Shown: positions 1 through 9,369 of the stretch, one piece after another
Position numbering within the stretch: the first letter of the stretch is position 1
Layout of the letters: every line of letters starts with the position of its first letter
From: Chthoniobacterales bacterium
GTDB lineage: Bacteria > Verrucomicrobiota > Verrucomicrobiia > Chthoniobacterales > DASVRZ01
Reading direction: 5' to 3'
Length of the DNA stretch: 64,000 nucleotides
NCBI GenBank assembly: GCA_039930045.1
Contig: JBDSQB010000017.1
Span: forward strand, 124,001 to 188,000
Notes under the pieces: model-generated
The model's database searches: none
What the model saw: only the letters and a program-made list of their open reading frames with translations
What the model was told of the DNA's origin: nothing
Program-made: the position numbers and the translations under genes

Positions 1-750
1 GAGCATTGGAACTCGCTTCCCATCGGACTCCGCGCCGCCACTGTCGGGCACGCCCTCGTCGGCACGCCTTACAAGGGATTTACCCTGGAGATCGACGACC
101 ACATCGAGGCTCCGTCGGTGAATCTGAACGGGCTCGACTGCTGGACATTTTTTGAGGCGTCACTCGCCTTTGCCCGGATGATCGCCGAGCCGCGTCCGAA
201 TTGGACTCCCGAGCGGATGCTGCACTACATCGAGTTGGATCGTTATCGCGGCGGCCAGTGCGACGGCACCTACCTTTCGCGCCTGCATTATTTGGAGGAT
301 TGGCTCTGGGATAACGACAAACGCGGACTCGTCGAGGACCTCACCCGGCGGCTCGGCGGCGTGCGCGTGATGAATATGGCCCGCGAAATGACCGTTGGCT
401 GGAAAAATTACCGCTATCTCTGCTGCAATCCCGACCTGCGCACCGGCATCGCCCAGCACGAGGCCCGCATCGCCTCGACCCCGTTTTATCACATCCCGAA
501 AAACAAGATCGCCAGCATCGAAAAATACCTTCAAACCGGCGACATCATCGGCATCACCGCGCGCGATGGTCCCGGCGTCGGCACGTCGCATGTCGGTTTC
601 GCCGTGCGCGATGAAAAGGGCGTCGTCCACTTCATGCACGCCTCGGCTCCGAGGAATTACGGACGCGTCGTCGTCGATCAGCGTCTCTCCGATTACGTCG
701 CGCATTACACCACCGACACGGGCATCCTCGTCGCCCGTCCGCTGCGCTAA
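1..750 (+). CDS. DUF1460 family NlpC/P60-like peptidase (5' truncated)
   Basis: The reading frame is open from base 1, so the N-terminus lies outside the window; 249 residues are visible. Sequence matches the DUF1460 family, papain-fold enzymes related to NlpC/P60 that are thought to act on cell-wall peptides or amides. The expected nucleophile is the Cys of LNGLDCWTF (visible residue 47), and the expected His is in VGTSHVGF (about residue 197). GDIIGI and FMHAS follow the family pattern. The stop codon abuts the ATG of the next gene, suggesting translational coupling. Family assignment is confident; substrate is unknown, and a signal peptide cannot be checked. Confidence 0.82.
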   Translation, partial: EHWNSLPIGLRAATVGHALVGTPYKGFTLEIDDHIEAPSVNLNGLDCWTFFEASLAFARMIAEPRPNWTPERMLHYIELDRYRGGQCDGTYLSRLHYLEDWLWDNDKRGLVEDLTRRLGGVRVMNMAREMTVGWKNYRYLCCNPDLRTGIAQHEARIASTPFYHIPKNKIASIEKYLQTGDIIGITARDGPGVGTSHVGFAVRDEKGVVHFMHASAPRNYGRVVVDQRLSDYVAHYTTDTGILVARPLR

Positions 751-2031
751 ATGACCGCGCTTCTTCTGGCGCTGGCTCTGGGGGCGAGCTGGATTTTTTT
801 CCTCTGGCGCTACGCCCTGCCCCTGCGCCGGTTGCAGGAAGAGTTGAGTTCCATTCGATTCGGGAAAAAACGGGGCGTGACCCTCGCGGGAGCGGCAGTC
901 ATTCGCGAAATCGCCGGAACCGTGGCCGAACTGCTCGATGAAAACGACGTTTCGCAACAACGCGCACGAGACGAGGGGCTGAACTTGCGGACGATCCTCG
1001 AAAGCATGCGGGAGGGGGTCGTTCTCCTCGACAACCAGAAGCGCATCCGGCTGGCGAACCGGGCGATTTACCGGCTGCTACCCGCCGGTTTATCGCCGGT
1101 GAACCGCACTTTGCTCGAGCTTTTTCGGAATCACGTCCTGCAACGCGCCATCGAAACGAGCTTCACCACGCCCGAGCCGCAGACCACCGAATACGTGGTG
1201 GATGTGAGCGAAAATGGACGCCTCGTGGCGAAGACATTGGAAGTCACCAGCATCGGAATCCCCGGGAGCGGCGGCGAAATCGTAGGCGCGCTGGCTGTTT
1301 TCCACGATCTCACGCGGGTGAAGGAACTCGAGGGGATGCGGAAGGATTTCGTGGCCAATGTCTCTCACGAATTGCGCACGCCGCTCTCGATCATCAGCGG
1401 CTACATCGAGACGCTGCTCGACGACGATCTGGAGGACGTGGAGTCGGGCCGGAAATTTCTGCGGATCATGCACCGGCATACACAGCGGTTGCATTTGCTG
1501 GTGGAGGATTTGCTCACGATCTCGGCGCTGGAGTCGCAGCGGGTGGCGCTGGAATTTCGCCCGGTCGAGTTACAGTCGAATCTACAAAAGATCGTCGAAC
1601 AACTCGAACCCGCCCTGTCCGCGCGCGACTTGCAGGTGAAGCTGGATTTTCCCGCAGACTTTCCCGAGCTGGAGGTGGACGCACGCCGCATCGATCAGGT
1701 GTTTTTTAATCTGCTCGAGAATGCGATCAAACACGGCCACGCCGGCGACGCTCCCATCGAGGTCATCGGCAAAGTGGGGCCGCAGGGCGTCTCTATTTCC
1801 GTGCGCGACCACGGGCCCGGCATCGCGGCGAAGGACCAGCCGCACATTTTCGAGCGTTTCTACCGGGTGGATGAGGCCCGCTCGCGCGAGGTCGGCGGCA
1901 CCGGGCTTGGGCTTTCCATTGTCAAACACGTCGTCCAGGCGCACGGCGGAACGGTGGAGGTGGCCAGCCGCCGGGGCGAGGGCGCGACCTTTGAGGTCAT
2001 CCTGCCGCTGCGCCAGACGATGCGGACCTGA
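751..2031 (+). CDS. PhoR-like membrane sensor histidine kinase
   Basis: A 426-residue sensor kinase. One N-terminal membrane segment (about residues 3-22) is followed by a PAS-like domain (about 80-185, starting LESMREGVVLL). Next come a HisKA domain with the phospho-acceptor in VSHELRTP (His206) and a HATPase domain (NLLENAIKH, DHGPGI, GTGLGLSIV). There is no sizeable periplasmic sensor domain, as in PhoR-type kinases. The ATG directly follows the preceding TAA with no gap. No response regulator is adjacent, so the partner is probably encoded upstream of the window or elsewhere. The phosphate-regulon role is inferred only from architecture. Confidence 0.85.
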   Translation: MTALLLALALGASWIFFLWRYALPLRRLQEELSSIRFGKKRGVTLAGAAVIREIAGTVAELLDENDVSQQRARDEGLNLRTILESMREGVVLLDNQKRIRLANRAIYRLLPAGLSPVNRTLLELFRNHVLQRAIETSFTTPEPQTTEYVVDVSENGRLVAKTLEVTSIGIPGSGGEIVGALAVFHDLTRVKELEGMRKDFVANVSHELRTPLSIISGYIETLLDDDLEDVESGRKFLRIMHRHTQRLHLLVEDLLTISALESQRVALEFRPVELQSNLQKIVEQLEPALSARDLQVKLDFPADFPELEVDARRIDQVFFNLLENAIKHGHAGDAPIEVIGKVGPQGVSISVRDHGPGIAAKDQPHIFERFYRVDEARSREVGGTGLGLSIVKHVVQAHGGTVEVASRRGEGATFEVILPLRQTMRT

Positions 2032-2062
2032 AACCATTTGACTCATCCGCCTGCGGCACCGT

Positions 2063-3922
2063 TTGTTGGCCGCGGTGAATGCCCTTCTTCTGTTTCTGCT
2101 CTTTCTCGGCACAGCCGCGATCCAAGTTTTCATCGGGGGAATGCGCCCGGTCTTCGCCATTCCGGCTTACCTGATCATCGCCCTCGCCGGGGCGACTTCC
2201 ATCGTTCTCATCCGCAGAAACCGCCCGCTGCCGTCGCTGGTTTGCCTGGGTAGCTCGCTCATTTTCTTCAGCTACATCCTCTGGCGGGCCTATCATTCGC
2301 CAGTCGAATATATTTCCCGCCCGGATCGTTACATGGTCCTGGCGTGCGTCGTGGTTTACCTGTCATTCGCGCTTTATCTCACCGACCCGAGGACGCGGCT
2401 CTGGCTTTTCTACGGGCTCTTTCTGCTCGCGCTGGGTCACATCGCCATCGGAGCGATTCAGTTTTCCAAGGGAGAAAACTTCCTCCCGTTCGGCTATCTG
2501 CGCGCCGATTACGGGCGGCGGGCGAGCGGCTTCTACGTCTGTCCGAACCATTACGCAGGCTTGCTGGAAATGCTCATCATGATCGCCGCCGCCATCGGCA
2601 GCTGGGCGCGGGTCGGGTTGAAAACCCGGATGGTGGTCCTGTATTTCGCCTTCATGGCGCTGGGTGGCCTCGCCATTTCCGGCAGCCGGGGCGGTTATCT
2701 GAGCGTGGCCATCGCGCTGGTGGTGCTGGCGACTTTGAGCGTATTCGTCGTGCGTCTGGCGCGTCCGGGAAAGACGCTTTTCGTCGCATCTGCCGTGGCG
2801 AGTTTCATTTTACTCACCGGACTCGCGGGCGTCGGCCTGATGAAGAAAGACATCCTCCTTTCCAACCGGATCAACGCCATTTCCGATCCGAAAAACATGC
2901 GCCTGCAACTCTGGGAGGCCGCGCTCCACCAGTATCGCACCCAGCCCGCGACCGGCACCGGAGCCGGGACGTATTTCTATCTGGGCCGCACATTTCGCGC
3001 TCCGTCGGTCCAGACCGACCCTGTCTGGGTGCACAACGATTACCTGCATCTCCTGGCCGAATACGGCTGGCTCGGAGCCGCCGCCTGCGCCCTGTTTTTG
3101 GGGAGTCACCTCTGGCACGGCGTTCTGGGTTTGAGGCAAATCATCAAGAAACGCCTCCTCGAAGGCGGCGACATGAGCAGCAACGCCCTCGCGCTGAACA
3201 TCGGCGCGCTCGCCGCCATCGCCGCGATTCTGGCGCATTCGGTCGTCGATTTTAACGTTCACATTCCCGGCAACGCCCTCGTGCTCGCCGCGCTCTTCGG
3301 CATGTTGGCGAATCCGCCCACCTTCCGGTCGCGCAAAGTCGAGTTGAGCCCGCATCTGGCACTCCCTTTCAAGCTCCTCATTCCTGTCTGCGCGGTGGCC
3401 ATCGCCGTCGATGCCGCGCCGCATCTGCGAGGCGAATGGTACTCCGAAAAAGCTCGCGTCGCCCTGCGCGACAACCGTTATCTCGCCGCCATGCGCGCCG
3501 CCCAGCTCGGCCTCGAAGTGGAGAAAACCAACCCCGACTTGCATTATTATCTCGGCGAATCGCGCCGGCTCCTGGGCAATTCCTGGTCGAGCGAGGCCGC
3601 CCGCGCCTCCATGAACGACGCCGCGCACAACGCCTTCATGGATTCCATCCGCCTCTTCCCGCAGGACGAGAAAGTCTGGGTGAAACTCTCCCAGTCGCTC
3701 GACATGCTCGGGCGTCACGAAGAAGCGTTCGCCAGTCTGGAAAAAGCACGCGAGTTAGACCCGAATCTGGCGGCGTTGAACACCTATTACGCCGCCCATT
3801 TCCAAATCCAGGGCGACAATAAAAAGGCGCTCGAGTACTATCAAAAAGCCCAGGAAAGCGAGCTGAACCGCAAGAGCCGCGATGCGCTTCTGCGCGAGAC
3901 CCAGCCCGACGGCGCACGCTAA
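2063..3922 (+). CDS. O-antigen ligase/polymerase-like membrane protein with C-terminal TPRs
   Basis: A 619-residue protein with roughly ten or more hydrophobic segments over residues 1-470, followed by a soluble tail with tetratricopeptide-like helices (about 470-610; motifs such as EAFASLEKARELDPN). Membrane part plus TPR tail is typical of Wzy_C-superfamily O-antigen ligases and polymerases that transfer or polymerise surface glycans at the inner membrane. A periplasmic loop holds the family-like SGSRGGYL and HNDYLHLLAEYGW motifs. The start is uncertain: TTG at 2063 is used here, with GTG at 2075 and an upstream CTG as alternatives. The exact acceptor and glycan cannot be told from sequence. 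Confidence 0.8.
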   Translation: MLAAVNALLLFLLFLGTAAIQVFIGGMRPVFAIPAYLIIALAGATSIVLIRRNRPLPSLVCLGSSLIFFSYILWRAYHSPVEYISRPDRYMVLACVVVYLSFALYLTDPRTRLWLFYGLFLLALGHIAIGAIQFSKGENFLPFGYLRADYGRRASGFYVCPNHYAGLLEMLIMIAAAIGSWARVGLKTRMVVLYFAFMALGGLAISGSRGGYLSVAIALVVLATLSVFVVRLARPGKTLFVASAVASFILLTGLAGVGLMKKDILLSNRINAISDPKNMRLQLWEAALHQYRTQPATGTGAGTYFYLGRTFRAPSVQTDPVWVHNDYLHLLAEYGWLGAAACALFLGSHLWHGVLGLRQIIKKRLLEGGDMSSNALALNIGALAAIAAILAHSVVDFNVHIPGNALVLAALFGMLANPPTFRSRKVELSPHLALPFKLLIPVCAVAIAVDAAPHLRGEWYSEKARVALRDNRYLAAMRAAQLGLEVEKTNPDLHYYLGESRRLLGNSWSSEAARASMNDAAHNAFMDSIRLFPQDEKVWVKLSQSLDMLGRHEEAFASLEKARELDPNLAALNTYYAAHFQIQGDNKKALEYYQKAQESELNRKSRDALLRETQPDGAR

Positions 3923-4375
3923 CTAGCGCAGGAAACGAGCGAGGTTTTGCGCCTCCCAGCGCTGGGCACGCGCGTAATGGCGGAACTTCTTTTCCTTCCG
4001 CTGAAACTCCTCCGTGTGCACCTTCCGCCGCCCCGAGGGATAAACGATATCCGGCACGACCGCGTGCAGCATTTCGTGATAAATGACGTATTCGAGGAAC
4101 CATTCCGGCACAAACGCCGCGTCGAGCAGCGGATGAATCCGGATCACGCGGTCCTCCTCCTGGATCGTGCCATAGACGAAATAGCTGACCGGACGTAGCC
4201 TCCGCCGCCGTCCCCAGACGATGCGATAGCCGGACAGCCGATGGCGAAAATGACGGCCATTTAGCCGGTTAAAGATGGCGCGAAGATCGAAGAAACGGCC
4301 CTCATGCGCGAGGGAAAGCTGACGCTGCACTGGCAGCGAGACTACGGCAACCTTGCGCTTGGCTTGTTTCTTCAT
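3923..4375 (-). CDS. SprT-like zinc metallopeptidase
   Basis: A 150-residue protein with the zinc-protease motif HEMLH in VIYHEMLHAVVPD and a plausible third ligand in HTEEF about 25 residues later, as in SprT/Spartan-like domains. The N-terminus is basic (MKKQAKRK). The ATG at 4375 is chosen because upstream in-frame codons look non-coding. The gene converges on the O-antigen-ligase gene with adjacent, non-overlapping stop codons. SprT-like proteins elsewhere cleave protein on DNA, but bacterial members are poorly characterised, so only the protease family is claimed. Confidence 0.72.
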   Translation of the reverse strand: MKKQAKRKVAVVSLPVQRQLSLAHEGRFFDLRAIFNRLNGRHFRHRLSGYRIVWGRRRRLRPVSYFVYGTIQEEDRVIRIHPLLDAAFVPEWFLEYVIYHEMLHAVVPDIVYPSGRRKVHTEEFQRKEKKFRHYARAQRWEAQNLARFLR

Positions 4376-4458
4376 GGCGTAGCAATCAGCACAAAAGACC
4401 ACCTTCCGCCGCGCTTGCAAATGCGAAAATAGGCCGCCTTCTGGCGGTGATTCCGCCC

Positions 4459-5631
4459 TTACTCGTCCCAGTTTTCGAAAACGATCTGACCGCCCACCCA
4501 TGTCTGCCGAATCTTGAAATCCGTGGAAAAGATCGCGAAATCAGCCCGGCAACCGGCTTGCAGACGGCCGATGTTTCGCTCGCGACGCAGCGCATTCGCC
4601 GGGTTCAACGTCGCCATTTGCACCGCCTCCACCAGCGGCACTTCGGCGAGTTCCACCAGGTTGCGGATGCCGTCGATCATGCGGCAGGTGCTGCCCGCGA
4701 TCGCGCTGCCGTCGGCGAGCATTCCGACGCCGCCCCGCACGACGCACTCGAACTCGCCCAGTTGGTAGCCGACGCCCTCCGCCAGTCCGGCACCGGCGCA
4801 CGCATCGGTGATGAGGCAGATGCCATCGGAGCCTTTCGCGCGGTAAAGCGCCCGCATTAAAGTGGGACTCACATGGCGGCCATCGGCGATCAATTCACAG
4901 AGAATCTCCGGCTCCGACAGGGCGTATTCCAGCAGACCGGCCTCGCGAAACGGCCCGCGTTTCCGCAGGGACGACATGCAATTAAACGTGTGCGTCACCT
5001 GCGACATGCCGTGAATTCGCGCCGCCTCCGCCTCCTCGGCCCAGCAATCCGAATGTCCGCCGCTGACGATGATTTCCAGCGCCGAAAGCCGCTCCATCAA
5101 AGGCAGCGCGCCCGGTAGTTCGGGCGCCAGCGTCATCTGCGTGACGACATCGCCAAAAGCCAGAATGCGATCCAACTCGTCTCTGTCCGTCGGCGGATGC
5201 AACAGCGCCGGATCGTGAGCGCCGGGTTTGTTGAGAGAAAAATAAGGTCCCTCGATGTGAATGCCCAAAACCTGCGCTCCAGCGTGGATGTTAGGAAAAG
5301 ACCGGGCCGCCTCCAGCACGCAGACGAGTGCCATTTCACTCGACGAAATCGTGGTCAGCGCCAGACTGCTAGTGCCGCCACTCGCATGGAACTCCGCGAT
5401 GGCCGCAAATGCCTCGTGCGTCGCCTCCATCGTGTCGCGATTCTGGGCTCCATGGACATGCAGGTCGATGAAACCGGGCGCGAGATAATGGCTCCTAACA
5501 TCGATCGTGATCGGGTCCGGTGGCGGTGTTCCCTGGCCCAGATCGAGAATAATTCCCTCGGGTGTAAACGAAATCCAGCCCTGCGGAATCAATCGACCCG
5601 GCAGGACCAGGATAGCATTGGCGAGAATCAT
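4459..5631 (-). CDS. nagA: N-acetylglucosamine-6-phosphate deacetylase
   Basis: A 390-residue amidohydrolase that removes acetate from GlcNAc-6-P to give glucosamine-6-P, in amino-sugar and peptidoglycan recycling. Visible motifs are the HxH metal site (GFIDLHVHGA), the metal-binding Glu in GIHIEGPYF, His residues in SGGHSDC and THTFNCMSSL, and the catalytic Asp in LITDACAGAG. The C-terminal NPANALRRERNIGRLQ stretch is family-typical. The ATG at 5631 overlaps the rnc stop by four bases (ATGA), so the two are probably co-translated. No nagB is present in the window. Confidence 0.95.
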   Translation of the reverse strand: MILANAILVLPGRLIPQGWISFTPEGIILDLGQGTPPPDPITIDVRSHYLAPGFIDLHVHGAQNRDTMEATHEAFAAIAEFHASGGTSSLALTTISSSEMALVCVLEAARSFPNIHAGAQVLGIHIEGPYFSLNKPGAHDPALLHPPTDRDELDRILAFGDVVTQMTLAPELPGALPLMERLSALEIIVSGGHSDCWAEEAEAARIHGMSQVTHTFNCMSSLRKRGPFREAGLLEYALSEPEILCELIADGRHVSPTLMRALYRAKGSDGICLITDACAGAGLAEGVGYQLGEFECVVRGGVGMLADGSAIAGSTCRMIDGIRNLVELAEVPLVEAVQMATLNPANALRRERNIGRLQAGCRADFAIFSTDFKIRQTWVGGQIVFENWDE

Positions 5632-6347
5632 GTTGGCACCGCCTCGTCTTGGGAATGCTCCCAAGGCGCTGCCCAGCGTTTGTTTACCATCGCATCCAAT
5701 GCGGCGGAGGTCTCTGCCAGCTTCTTGCTCAGACCAGCGCCGCGGCCCATCAAGATTCCTTCCCAATGCACTTCAGCGACGAAGGCTTTTTCATGCTCCG
5801 GTCCTTGCTGCGAGACGATGCGGTACTTCGGACTTTGCGGAGAGATGGCTTGAAGAATTTCCTGGAGCTGACCCTTCGGATTGATCTCGACCGGTTCGTC
5901 TAACACTGGAGCTAGATCCTCTTCGGTAATCTCCAGAATGACGCGTCTAACCTCGTCCAAATTGCTGTCGAGATAGATGGCTCCTAACAAAGCCTCGAAG
6001 GCGTCCGCGAGGATGGAGGCACGCTCGCGACCGCCGCTCGATTCTTCGCCACGGCCCATCATGAGATAGTTGCCCAACCCGATTTGCAGCGCGTGAACCT
6101 TCAAGCCTTCGCGCGAAACAATCCGCGAGCGCAGCTTGGTTAGTTGTCCTTCCGTGAACTCGGGAAACCGGTTGTAGAGATGCTGGGTGATAACGAGTTG
6201 CAGCACAGCGTCGCCAAGAAACTCCAATCGCTGATTATCGAAATGACGCTTGCGCGTTTCGTGTCCGAGACTGGAATGCGTCAGCGCCTCAGCCAGCAAC
6301 AGGCTGTTGCGAAACTTATACCCAATGCGCTCTTCCAGGGGGTTCAT
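5628..6347 (-). CDS. rnc: ribonuclease III
   Basis: A 239-residue double-strand-specific endoribonuclease that processes rRNA precursors and structured RNAs. The signature NQRLEFLGDAVLQL carries catalytic acidic residues, DAFEALLGAIYLD the second acidic cluster, and a C-terminal dsRNA-binding domain (about 165-230) contains GQLQEILQ and a Lys/Ala-rich helix. Start ATG at 6347 fits normal family length. It lies 5 nt after the 497-aa unknown gene and overlaps nagA by 4 nt. An era or lep neighbour, common elsewhere, is absent. Confidence 0.95.
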   Translation of the reverse strand: MNPLEERIGYKFRNSLLLAEALTHSSLGHETRKRHFDNQRLEFLGDAVLQLVITQHLYNRFPEFTEGQLTKLRSRIVSREGLKVHALQIGLGNYLMMGRGEESSGGRERASILADAFEALLGAIYLDSNLDEVRRVILEITEEDLAPVLDEPVEINPKGQLQEILQAISPQSPKYRIVSQQGPEHEKAFVAEVHWEGILMGRGAGLSKKLAETSAALDAMVNKRWAAPWEHSQDEAVPT

Positions 6348-6352
6348 GCTAG

Positions 6353-7846
6353 TTAGGTGACGGCTGGAACGGCATCGAGATAGCCATACAAGTGGCGTTG
6401 CTTGATTAGATCGGCGACGGGCTGCGGCACCATCTGCTCCCAAGTGGCGTCTTGCGCGGCGATTTTCTTGAGCACGTCGCGGGAGAAAACGTCGAGAATC
6501 GAGGTGTCGTAGCCGACGATGTTTTCGATATAACCATTCTCCAGCAGATGGAGATAGAGGTTGGAAAGATTGGAAGGAACTTGCAGGTTGGTCGCCTTGA
6601 TGAGGACCGTTTTTGTGAGTGCGTGATTGATGTTAGAAGCGGGTGAATCTTTCAACTCCTCTCCCTGCATTCGCGTGTAGTAGTCGTAGGCGCTCTGCCG
6701 CATGGGATAGACAAAAAGTTTGACGGCGTTGCGGAAGAGACGGCCGAAAGATTCGAGAATTCCGCCTTCGAGTGACTCGTAGTATTTCTCATTAAAGACT
6801 TCCAGTAGATTGTTAATTCCCAGCGCGACGCCGATCATTTCCTTGGTGTAGCGGCGGAAGTAGGAAGTAAGGCGATAGTATTCCGAGTAGTTGGAAATCA
6901 GGACGTTGTGTCCAAGTGCTGAAATGGCGTCCACACGAGCCAGAAAGTCCAGATGATCGAGTGATCCGAGCGACAGGAGATTGTGCATCGTGATCTCCAT
7001 CAAGACTTCCACCTTTGCGTCCTTCACGGCGGGTTCCTGAATGAATTGAGCCAGGGCGCAATCGAGCATGTCCATGTTAACATTCGTCACCGGACGGAAG
7101 CTGCCGCGTTCGACTAGGATCGCTTTCTTGTAGAGCAACTCGGATGGCTGGATAACATCGTGGTTGGGTCCGAAGAGCACGGCATTGGTGAGTCCGTGCT
7201 GTACTAACAAGAGCGACATCAGCCGGTTGTCCACACTGGTGAAGTCCGGGCCGCTGAACCGAATCATGTCCACTTCGATTCGCTCAGTGGAAAGATTGTC
7301 GATGAGCGACTTGATGAAAGTTTCCGGCTCATCGCGATAAAAAAATCCGCCGTAGATTAGGTTGACTCCCGCGATGCCGAGGGCTTGTTGTTGCAAGACA
7401 TTTTCGCGATCCCACATGCGGACATGGATGCAGATGTCGCTCGGCTCCGCGTGAGGGGCCTTCTGAAATCGGAAACCCATCCAACCGTGGCATTCATTTG
7501 TCCCTTTGAAGTTGCGGGCGGAAACGGTGTCGGCAAAGACGAAAAAAGTAGTGGTCGGACCACGCGTCTCGCCAAGTCGCTCGACGAGCAGTTCGTATTC
7601 TCGATCCAGCATCATGTCGAGCCGTTCGCGGGAAACATAGCGCGCCGATTTTCCGTAGATATCGTCGCTGAACTTCATGTCGTAGGCTGAGATCGATTTG
7701 GCGATCGTACCCGCCGCTCCGCCCGCCTGGAAAAAATAGCGGGCGACTTCCTGTCCGGCGCCGATCTCGGCGAGTGTGCCGTATTTTGCCAGATCCAGAT
7801 TAACCTGGAGCGCCTTGCGATTGGTGGTGAGCAGGTCCTTGTCCAT
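6353..7846 (-). CDS. conserved ~500-aa soluble protein of unknown function
   Basis: A 497-residue protein with no signal peptide or membrane helix. I recall similar proteins with the N-terminal pattern AEIGAGQEVARYFF followed by GTIAKSISAYD in Bacteroidetes and other phyla, often labelled TonB-dependent receptor or nicotinate-nucleotide adenylyltransferase. Neither label fits: there is no beta-barrel, plug domain or HxGH nucleotidyltransferase motif. Conserved-looking blocks are FFVFADTV, CHGWMGFRFQ, LGIAGVNLIYGGF, MIRFSGPDF, LFGPNHDVIQP and MEITMHNLLSLG. The second ATG (7846) is preferred because AAAGG lies just upstream. It appears to be in one transcript with rnc. Function is unknown. Confidence 0.7.
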   Translation of the reverse strand: MDKDLLTTNRKALQVNLDLAKYGTLAEIGAGQEVARYFFQAGGAAGTIAKSISAYDMKFSDDIYGKSARYVSRERLDMMLDREYELLVERLGETRGPTTTFFVFADTVSARNFKGTNECHGWMGFRFQKAPHAEPSDICIHVRMWDRENVLQQQALGIAGVNLIYGGFFYRDEPETFIKSLIDNLSTERIEVDMIRFSGPDFTSVDNRLMSLLLVQHGLTNAVLFGPNHDVIQPSELLYKKAILVERGSFRPVTNVNMDMLDCALAQFIQEPAVKDAKVEVLMEITMHNLLSLGSLDHLDFLARVDAISALGHNVLISNYSEYYRLTSYFRRYTKEMIGVALGINNLLEVFNEKYYESLEGGILESFGRLFRNAVKLFVYPMRQSAYDYYTRMQGEELKDSPASNINHALTKTVLIKATNLQVPSNLSNLYLHLLENGYIENIVGYDTSILDVFSRDVLKKIAAQDATWEQMVPQPVADLIKQRHLYGYLDAVPAVT

Positions 7847-7894
7847 TGATGCCTTTAAGCATGGCATTCACAAAGCGGCGTGAACAGGAATTTT

Positions 7895-9361
7895 CTAGCG
7901 GCGAAGCTGATAAAGCTGCAGCCCGGGGTGCAGGTTATAGACCATTCCGAGCGGCTCGCTCCAGCGCAGATCGGCCTGGGACTGGAGGTCCTGATAGAAG
8001 CTGCGCCGGCGGAGAAAGGTGGCTTGCGACGCGGCGCTGCCAGCCTGGAGCGGATTGTCGAATCGGCGGCATTCCACGTCGGCGACAGCGACCCAGGAGT
8101 AGCCCATTTTGCGCAACTCATCGAGCGTTCCGAGGTCGGCAACGTAGTCGGGTGGCGGCGTGCCTGCGGCAAACTGGCCTTGGTAAAAACCGGGCAAACG
8201 CGTCCAGAGACTGGTGGCTATTCGGTCGTTTTTAGAAAGGTGTGAGGCGGCCCACGCAGTGAGATCCGCGCGACTGTCCCCGCGAAAATCCTGGACCCAG
8301 CCGGCTAGCATGTAAACAGGGTGAAATCCGACGAGCGCGATCAGTATGGCGGTGACCCAAGGGCGGCTTTTCGGAGTGGCGAACCTGGCGAGAATATCGA
8401 CTCCGCAGGCTGCGAGATAGATGGTAATCGCCATGATTGGAAGAACGTAGCGATCGGAAATCTTGGGTGAGTAACTCATGAAGACCAAAATGACCAAGGC
8501 AGTAAATCCGAGGACAAACTCGACTGAAAAAAACTCTCCGTGGCGTTGAGTTAAAACCAATCCGAGCAGGGCGGTGATTAGCATGGGCCAGCCGTGCTGA
8601 TAGACTAGAATCTGCCAGTAGTCGGAGTGCGGAAATTCGCCGGAGACGCCGTCGTGACCGAGTGCCAGCATTCCGCTTTCGCGTCGGATGCCGGCGAACA
8701 ATTCTGGAATATGGGTTAGCCATTGCCAGTTGATCGCCAGCACTGTGAGAGTGACTGTTAGGAGAAATAAAAATGAGAGTTTGCGAGTCCGATGGAAGAC
8801 GACTGGAAGCAAGGCGACGATGAGAAGTGCGCCTGGATATTTGGCTGACGTGGCGATGCCCGCCGCCATGCCCAGAAAGATTACGTGGCGCACGTCTGGT
8901 GTGGTTAGGAAGTAGTCGAGCGCCAGCAAGCCGAGTGCAAGTCCCATGAAGAGAGCGGGGTCTTCCTTGCAGTAATGACTAACCTCGAAAAGCAGGGGGA
9001 GTGTTAGCAGTAGAAGGCCCGTGAGAATTCCCACCAGCGGCCCTTTTCTTCTCCAGGCAAATTGCACAAAGCAGACGACTCCCAGCGACGAGAAGAAGGC
9101 GGAAAGAGTGCGCCCCACCATGGTAATAAACTGGGCATTGTCTAGCTGGCCTGTAAGTTGTCCCAGCAAGCTAGTGGCGTTAAGCATCAACATCGGATGC
9201 CAATAGTTGCGATAGCCGTAAAGGAGTTGCAGCGCCTTGCTCTCCTCGTCACTATGATAAAAGTAGGGAAAGTGGTTGGCCCAGGTGTAGGCTAGAAAAG
9301 AGACTACAAAAAACAAGGCGAGTACCAGCCGGCTCTGGTGTGCTTCCAACTTGAATCTCAT
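7895..9361 (-). CDS. GT39/ArnT-like membrane glycosyltransferase
   Basis: A 488-residue polytopic protein with about 10-12 hydrophobic segments. The first extracytoplasmic loop carries the acidic motif FYHSDEESKALQLL, matching the DE-type motif of the PMT/ArnT superfamily, which transfers sugars from polyprenyl-phosphate carriers at the outer face of the inner membrane. The C-terminal soluble region (after about residue 380) is likely periplasmic. Start ATG at 9361 lies 8 nt after the stop of a second enzyme of the same type. Donor and acceptor are unknown; arabinose, mannose or other sugars are possible. Confidence 0.75.
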   Translation of the reverse strand: MRFKLEAHQSRLVLALFFVVSFLAYTWANHFPYFYHSDEESKALQLLYGYRNYWHPMLMLNATSLLGQLTGQLDNAQFITMVGRTLSAFFSSLGVVCFVQFAWRRKGPLVGILTGLLLLTLPLLFEVSHYCKEDPALFMGLALGLLALDYFLTTPDVRHVIFLGMAAGIATSAKYPGALLIVALLPVVFHRTRKLSFLFLLTVTLTVLAINWQWLTHIPELFAGIRRESGMLALGHDGVSGEFPHSDYWQILVYQHGWPMLITALLGLVLTQRHGEFFSVEFVLGFTALVILVFMSYSPKISDRYVLPIMAITIYLAACGVDILARFATPKSRPWVTAILIALVGFHPVYMLAGWVQDFRGDSRADLTAWAASHLSKNDRIATSLWTRLPGFYQGQFAAGTPPPDYVADLGTLDELRKMGYSWVAVADVECRRFDNPLQAGSAASQATFLRRRSFYQDLQSQADLRWSEPLGMVYNLHPGLQLYQLRR

Positions 9362-9369
9362 GATGGAGG

